Shown here: piece by piece, positions 9,301-12,584 of the stretch
Position numbering within the stretch: position 1 is the first letter of the stretch
Layout: each line of letters opens with the position of its first letter
DNA from: F23-D06 sp045600525
GTDB lineage: Bacteria; Bacteroidota; Bacteroidia; Bacteroidales; WCHB1-69
Reading direction: 5' to 3'
NCBI GenBank assembly: GCA_045600525.1
Contig: JAZRYC010000027.1
Location: 1-12,584, forward strand
DNA: 12,584 nt
Notes under the pieces: model-generated
The model's database searches: none
The model's input: the letters and a program-made list of their open reading frames with translations, nothing else
Told to the model about the DNA's origin: nothing
Position numbers and translations under genes: made by a program

Positions 9301-11090
9301 GTAGAATAGGATGAGCCGGCAGGCGGGTTCGATGGATCTGGATTATTGCTGTCGCTGTGATAGGCTATCGTCATCGTGCCATTGGTATTATGGACATTGA
9401 ACGTATAGGAGCTTCCGTTATAAGCGTTGGAATTGTCATCTACGGCCACGACCAGGTTGCTCATACCATCATACATAAAGGGAGTATCAAAATCAAAGCG
9501 GTTCCATCCCTGGGTACAGTTCAGCGGACCGGAATAGACCAACTGGAGATTACTAAAAGACTCGTAATCGGAGGCACTACTGAAAGTACTTTTGGTGGTA
9601 TGTCCCAAATAGATATTCACGTCGTTTTTGTCTGTGGACGGAGAGGAATACGCATATTGGAAGCTAATACCAGAAATGTTATTTTCTGTATTACCCAATT
9701 CTTCAGCGGTAAAAATCTGTTGACTATAGGTATAGCGATAAAAATTATCCACAGGAAAGTTGTACGTTGTACCCGTACCATTACCAATAGAGAAGTCCTC
9801 TGACACCAGACAGCGGGTGGCGAATACAGTGGTTTGCCAGTCGCTGCTACCCTCCTCACATTCGGTCATAATACGGAGGTCATACGTGGTGCTGGGTTCA
9901 AGTCCACTCAATGTAAACTGTGTTTCCGAGGAGTATTCAGACTGCCAGTTTTCTTCACCTTGGATGGAATATTCCAAATAATACCCGTTAGGAGTTCCGT
10001 AAGGGCTGGGAGACCATGAGATCGTAGCAGAGGCACCTGTGACATTGGAAATCTGGATACTGCTAACTGTGCCGCAATCGGGGTCGTCGTCACAAGGAAT
10101 CCAGCTCAATACAGGAAGACCGTTGTTAAAATCGCAGAAGTCAAATTTAAAATGGCTGTCAAGGTCACCGAGGAAGGCGTTGCCCTGCATATAGGACAAA
10201 GACTTCTGGGTGCCGTTGCCGGAAGAGTTGGAACCTGAAAAAGTGGAGAAGCAGTTATTCACCGTTCCGCTGTAGCCGCAGATACCGCCGGTGGCGTAAC
10301 TACTCGTGATGTTGCCGGCAAAATAGCAATTAGAGCAAACGCCCCCCTGACTGTTGCCGACGATACCGCCAACATATTGTCCGAGAATGGATCCTGTGAC
10401 AATGCAATGAGAGATATTGGTTGCACAATAGCCGCCGCTCTGCTTATTGGGATAGGTGGCACCAACCAAGCCGCCGACATTGTTATTAGACGAAGTATTG
10501 ACGCCTTGCACGTTTTCATTGACAACCATACATTCGCTGATATTCACGGTGCCGTTGCCGGAGTTGGTATTATTGCCCACAAAACCGACCAACGCGCCCA
10601 TCATACCATTGGCAATGGTTACTGGATTGACAAGAATCAGGGAATCAATAGAACCGGGATATTGAAGATTGCCGAAAAGACCGGCCTGAAAATATCCCGA
10701 ATTGTCACAATACATGTTGTAGATGGTATGTCCGCCTCCGTGGAAGGTCCCACAGAACGCCCTGATGGTGCCTGAGATTTCCCCCGTGGATTGGGAGCAT
10801 CCGCCGATCATTGTCCAATGATTCGTATTTTCGTTATCATTGTTAAGCCAAATGTCGGCTTCCAGATGGATTGTCTTGCCTGAGAAATTGGAGGTATTGC
10901 TATTGACCAGGCTGGCCAACCCTGCCAATTCTTCAGCCGTATAAATGTAGAAATCACTTTGGGAATCATCATACCAACCATCGTCAATAGAACCATCCCA
11001 TACGCTTTGGGCATATGTGCTCTGCATAGGAGCAAAAAGGAATGCCACCAAAACGCACACGAAACAAAGAATAAACTTTTTCATAGGCAT
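6324..11090 (-). CDS. Giant modular adhesin-like protein with T9SS type A sorting signal
   Basis: The 1,588-residue exported protein has a signal peptide (M-K-K-F-I-L-C-F..., likely cleavage after A27 in S-T-Y-A-Q). Modules in order: GLUG-like repeats about 135-275 (G-G-L-V-G, G-G-I-V-G-N, G-G-I-C-G); FN3 340-427; an unassigned beta-rich stretch 428-606; FN3 612-697; cleaved-adhesin/choice-of-anchor-J-like 700-866 (ends Y-R-I-D-D-L-S); FN3 868-957; a D-S-Y-G-D-G-W-N-G module 963-1063; FN3 1070-1159; second cleaved-adhesin-like 1160-1318 (F-E-D-F-D-A-G-T-M-P-N-C-W to I-H-I-D-D-I-S); FN3 1326-1410; FN3 1418-1500; and sorting domain about 1512-1588 (L-A-P-N-P-A-D-N, V-F-N-A-Y-G-Q, G-V-Y-F-V-R-M, ending K-K-F-I-R-K). 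The final domain implies T9SS export to the cell surface or medium. The modules suggest adhesion or glycan binding; no protease or glycosidase motif is seen. Starts at 11090 and 11084 both fit; the second gives the more typical M-K-K-F beginning. It is monocistronic, with its own promoter and terminator. Confidence 0.95.
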   Translation of the reverse strand: MPMKKFILCFVCVLVAFLFAPMQSTYAQSVWDGSIDDGWYDDSQSDFYIYTAEELAGLASLVNSNTSNFSGKTIHLEADIWLNNDNENTNHWTMIGGCSQSTGEISGTIRAFCGTFHGGGHTIYNMYCDNSGYFQAGLFGNLQYPGSIDSLILVNPVTIANGMMGALVGFVGNNTNSGNGTVNISECMVVNENVQGVNTSSNNNVGGLVGATYPNKQSGGYCATNISHCIVTGSILGQYVGGIVGNSQGGVCSNCYFAGNITSSYATGGICGYSGTVNNCFSTFSGSNSSGNGTQKSLSYMQGNAFLGDLDSHFKFDFCDFNNGLPVLSWIPCDDDPDCGTVSSIQISNVTGASATISWSPSPYGTPNGYYLEYSIQGEENWQSEYSSETQFTLSGLEPSTTYDLRIMTECEEGSSDWQTTVFATRCLVSEDFSIGNGTGTTYNFPVDNFYRYTYSQQIFTAEELGNTENNISGISFQYAYSSPSTDKNDVNIYLGHTTKSTFSSASDYESFSNLQLVYSGPLNCTQGWNRFDFDTPFMYDGMSNLVVAVDDNSNAYNGSSYTFNVHNTNGTMTIAYHSDSNNPDPSNPPAGSSYSTRNNVKIHYCSNGSCASPTIMVSNTTENSADVEWAPGYQESTWELRYKSMSDQEWIEEGYVYGDSYSLGSLSPNTHYTVQMRAICDDSEESSWTSANFKTECGPIFSFDLPWSTNFDEEDYSSLTEFNKYPDCWSRLQSDPSHFAYIYNSTYSHSAPNALDFHYTQGCYDMAIMPALGDDVNANELMLTFYLYKTASSVIMEIGVMDDKDDVTTFEVLDTLNTAELNTWEYVMYPFAAYAGYGKYIAFRVSNGNSCTYRIDDLSLDYTPTCLQPLNVTIDNINATFADISWTDVNGATSWIIEYDTAGFTPGTGMTVTADSYPFQLTDLNSNYTYDVYVMAICGNGDYSNYSEKRTFTTQICDAIDQCEYTLNLHDSYGDGWNGNSISIYSDNTLVGTYTVPSSSSDATFQVGLCDQSNVRFVWQSGSYSSETSFEILDPFDDVIYSCTDGSTLSSGASFSNVTVSCFSQTCLKPTNVTASVVTTNSLDLSWTARNGESSWEVVYGDANFDPETSGYTQNVTGTPNTVLIGLTPATTYDIYVKAYCDDSSESMWSTKITVTTECDALPYPFFEDFDAGTMPNCWNQNFILEDHLWEVNVPYSNPSSAHSGSYVISFSPENYDYSTELISPIIDMNGAVTPELSFWYVSHEWAGDQDELTVLYRASSADAWTELGNYSSDISSWTYVALSLPEDLSTCQICFRAYSGYGYGIHIDDISINEAGTPPSMPCAVPTGLTSSNVQQTSANVSWNAGDASAWNLRYRAQNGSWNTFNYITSNSNALTGLTAQTTYEVQVQTICTDDVSDWSAIHSFTTTAAPVDGCDAPTDLLINSITETSAVAVWNANGASSWKVGYKPQNSDQWQEATVSSNTYNMNGLTANTTYDFHVKTLCADNESEYVVTTFTTTGVGVDNYILANSITLAPNPADNFIEVTFKGDGQVKEVAVFNAYGQLMEILQLNGGQCTIQLDNYAAGVYFVRMTSDSGVVTKKFIRK

Positions 11091-11237
11091 AATATTTATA
11101 AAAATTAGTTAATAACTTTTTCTGATAATTTAATGCAACCTTAAAGCAATATAATCACCTAAAAACGAATAACATAACATAATATTTGTATATTCATAAC
11201 ATCAAATCAAGATACAAAACATTAGGTTATCCGACGG

Positions 11238-11245
11238 CAAAATTA
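11238..11245 (-). promoter_or_regulatory. Probable promoter core of the giant surface protein gene
   Basis: On the minus strand this reads TAATTTTG followed by C, a match to the Bacteroidota -7 element TAnnTTTG. Transcription would start near 11231, giving a leader of about 140 bases, much longer than the 23-50 bases inferred for the plus-strand genes. A weaker alternative, TATCTTGA, lies closer to the gene on the minus strand around 11205-11215. Confidence 0.5.
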
Positions 11246-11394
11246 CGGAAATTTATGGTACGGAAGACGACTTCAAAAAATTTTTCAAGCCAGTATTCAA
11301 AAAAACTCTTGACATGGAAGACGGCAAGCGTCATCGCAACAAACCCAACTCAATGCCCGATGCCGAAATAAAATGCAGATTACGCATATATGCC

Positions 11395-11411
11395 TTTTTT
11401 TGTATCTTTGC
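11395..11411 (+). promoter_or_regulatory. FKBP gene promoter core
   Basis: The string TTTTTTTGTATCTTTGC is identical over 17 bases to the pckA promoter core; its -7 element TATCTTTG lies at 11403-11410. Transcription would begin near 11416, leaving a leader of about 30 bases. No terminator precedes it, so here the T-run belongs to the promoter itself. Confidence 0.7.
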
Positions 11412-11446
11412 CGCCCTTTAAAAAGAACTTTTAAACATCATCAAAA

Positions 11447-12121
11447 ATGAAAAGAATACTAACCTTCGGACTCGTGCTCCTCTTTGTCGGCGCCACCATG
11501 TCCGCTAAATCACAAGAAGAAATGACAAAAGATCAAAAAGTAAGCTACGCCATCGGCGCAAACTTCGGTTCCCAAGTAAAACACGACGGCATCCACCTCG
11601 ACATCGACGCCTTCAAGCAGGGCGTTATGGACGGTATGGCCGGACAAAACAAGTTCACAGACCAGGAAATGCAGGAAATCTTCATGCAGTTCCAGCAGGA
11701 TATGCAGGCCAAGCAAGCCAACGTGGCCAATGAGGAAAAAGCAAAAGGAAAGGCCTTCCTCGAAGCCAATAAGAAGAACGAAGGCGTTATTGAAACCGCT
11801 TCCGGCCTCCAATACAAGGTAATCACCATGGGCACCGGTGAAAAGCCCGGCCCGACCTCCAAGGTTACCGTTAAATACACCGGTTCTCTCATCGATGGTA
11901 CCGTTTTCGACTCCACCGACAAGAACGGCGGCGAGCCGATCTCTTTCGGCCTCAACCAAGTCATCCGCGGATGGACTGAGGGCGTTCAGTTGATGCCGGT
12001 AGGTTCCAAATTCGTATTCTACATTCCTTCCGACCTTGCTTACGGCGACAATGGTGCTGGCGGTTTGATTCCCGGTGGTGCCACCCTTATTTTCGAAATC
12101 GAATTACTCAGCTTTGAATAA
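11447..12121 (+). CDS. Exported FKBP-type peptidyl-prolyl cis-trans isomerase
   Basis: The 224-residue product isomerises Xaa-Pro bonds and assists folding outside the cytoplasm. It has a signal peptide (M-K-R-I-L-T-F, hydrophobic to about residue 17, likely cleavage after M-S-A at 18-20), no lipobox cysteine, an FKBP N-terminal dimerisation-type helical region at about 26-110 (V-S-Y-A-I-G through helices rich in Gln, Met and Lys), and a catalytic FKBP domain at about 117-224. The FKBP12 active-site set is fully retained: Y144, F154, D155, V172, I173, W176, Y199 and F216. The arrangement matches FkpA/Mip-like proteins, hence probably a periplasmic dimer. It has its own promoter and terminator. 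Many of its neighbours are large exported, Cys-containing proteins; whether they are clients is inference only. Confidence 0.95.
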   Translation: MKRILTFGLVLLFVGATMSAKSQEEMTKDQKVSYAIGANFGSQVKHDGIHLDIDAFKQGVMDGMAGQNKFTDQEMQEIFMQFQQDMQAKQANVANEEKAKGKAFLEANKKNEGVIETASGLQYKVITMGTGEKPGPTSKVTVKYTGSLIDGTVFDSTDKNGGEPISFGLNQVIRGWTEGVQLMPVGSKFVFYIPSDLAYGDNGAGGLIPGGATLIFEIELLSFE

Positions 12122-12143
12122 TCTCATATCACACGATAATTCC

Positions 12144-12173
12144 AATCCCCTCCCCTATTGGAGGGGATTTTTT
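12144..12173 (+). terminator. Intrinsic terminator after the FKBP gene
   Basis: A perfect 10-bp stem, AATCCCCTCC (12144-12153) with GGAGGGGATT (12160-12169), has a six-base loop and runs into six T (12168-12173). It starts 22 bases after the stop codon. Confidence 0.93.
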
Positions 12174-12200
12174 AACTCACCAAAAGCCAATCAAACACTT

Positions 12201-12584
12201 ATGAAGAACATCTTTTTAACCATTCTGTGTTGTTTCTTTTCGCTGTTGTCCTTCGCCCAAGTGCAACAAGACTGCGGCGCTATTGACTGTCCCGGTCGCT
12301 GCGGACGCTATATCGATCAAAATGCTGACGGATTCTGCGACCACGGAAGGATTTCCGCGCCTGCCGTTCCGGAAACGCCCACCACAGAACCGGCCGTTGA
12401 GAATCCGACTTCTCAAACAGCTTCACCAACAGCCACACCGAAAACTGACAAATCCCCCAAGGAACCTTCAGCTAAAACCATCGCCCCCGCCGCAGCTCTC
12501 GACACAAACACCATTCCAACCACAACGGACAACATCGCCTCCCCCGACACGGAAAACAAGGCGGAAAACTCCCCATCAAGCAAT
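12201..12584 (+). CDS. Exported Cys-rich protein with Thr/Pro/Ala-rich linker (3' end missing)
   Basis: The ATG at 12201 opens 128 codons to the window edge without a stop. A signal peptide is clear: M-K-N, a hydrophobic stretch 4-18, and likely cleavage S-F-A/Q after residue 19. Next comes a compact Cys cluster (C25, C30, C34, C46) in C-G-A-I-D-C-P-G-R-C-G-R-Y, followed by D-Q-N-A-D-G-F-C-D (39-47), which resembles an EF-hand or dockerin-type calcium loop (D39, N41, D43, D47). From about residue 52 the sequence is low-complexity, rich in Pro, Thr, Ala, Ser, Glu and Lys, like a spacer before a further domain or membrane anchor outside the window. I recall similar C-P-G-x-C-G plus D-x-N-x-D-G-x-C-D segments in exported Bacteroidota proteins, some with Fe-S domains, but cannot confirm this here. 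It starts 28 bases after the FKBP terminator; no promoter core is visible in the gap. Confidence 0.8.
   Translation, partial: MKNIFLTILCCFFSLLSFAQVQQDCGAIDCPGRCGRYIDQNADGFCDHGRISAPAVPETPTTEPAVENPTSQTASPTATPKTDKSPKEPSAKTIAPAAALDTNTIPTTTDNIASPDTENKAENSPSSN

Larger units (their letters stand above)
11091..11446. other. Divergent promoter region between the giant protein and FKBP genes
   Basis: No gene is supported here. The left part (11091-11230), a probable long leader of the minus-strand gene, is extremely A/T-rich with short A-A-C-A-T-A repeats near 11170-11180. The middle holds a near-palindrome CTTcAAAAAATTTTTcAAG (11271-11289). The right end carries the FKBP promoter core. Confidence 0.7.

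Noticed and set aside
11228..11335. Minus-strand 35-codon ORF (starts M-T-L-A-V-F-H-V)
   Set aside because: It is short and aromatic-rich mainly because it reads A/T-rich promoter DNA; the promoter core lies inside it, and a stop sits just upstream.
11186..11371. Plus-strand 61-codon ORF in the divergent region
   Set aside because: It starts with TTG, spans the minus-strand promoter core and near-palindrome, is Lys/Thr/Ser-rich without hydrophobic or domain structure, and has no promoter core of its own.

Overview
The window looks like chromosomal DNA of a Bacteroidota bacterium, probably Bacteroidales. The signs are a type IX secretion (T9SS) C-terminal sorting signal on a 1,588-residue surface protein, two Fibrobacter-succinogenes-major-paralogue (FISUMP) domains, start codons without Shine-Dalgarno sequences, and promoter cores of the Bacteroidota type TAnnTTTG. 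The genus cannot be named from the sequence alone.

Layout. (1) 1-2282 (+): 3' part of a large exported HYR/Ig-like repeat protein ending in a FISUMP domain. (2) 2400-4022 (+): complete ATP-type PEP carboxykinase (pckA), flanked by strong terminators. (3) 4105-4191 (+): tRNA-Ser(CGA) with its own promoter and a downstream hairpin. (4) 4192-4659: a gene-poor gap holding one weak minus-strand candidate for a small membrane protein, possibly frameshifted. (5) 4660-5346 (+): a small secreted FISUMP protein, then 5380-6147 (+): an exodeoxyribonuclease III family nuclease, probably co-transcribed. (6) 6324-11090 (-): a giant modular adhesin-like protein (GLUG-like, FN3, cleaved-adhesin and T9SS modules) with a minus-strand terminator just after its stop. 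(7) 11091-11446: a divergent promoter region. (8) 11447-12121 (+): an exported FKBP-type peptidyl-prolyl isomerase. (9) 12201-end (+): the start of an exported Cys-rich, Thr/Pro/Ala-rich protein cut by the window edge.

Five of the seven well-supported protein genes encode exported or surface proteins. The FKBP isomerase could assist their folding in the periplasm, but the sequence does not demonstrate that link. pckA (PEP/oxaloacetate interconversion) and the nuclease (base-excision repair family) are housekeeping genes placed among them.

No CRISPR array, transposase, integrase or obvious defence system is visible, and I found no clearly new multi-gene system. The best leads are: a Tyr-to-Ser change at a normally conserved active-site position of the ExoIII homologue; an oligo-T block directly upstream of the -7 element in all four plus-strand promoters, abutting terminators in two of them; heptamer tandem repeats on both sides of the nuclease gene; two divergent FISUMP paralogues sharing a Cys framework; a possible frameshifted small membrane protein gene; and a repeated FN3-linked cysteine pattern in the giant protein.
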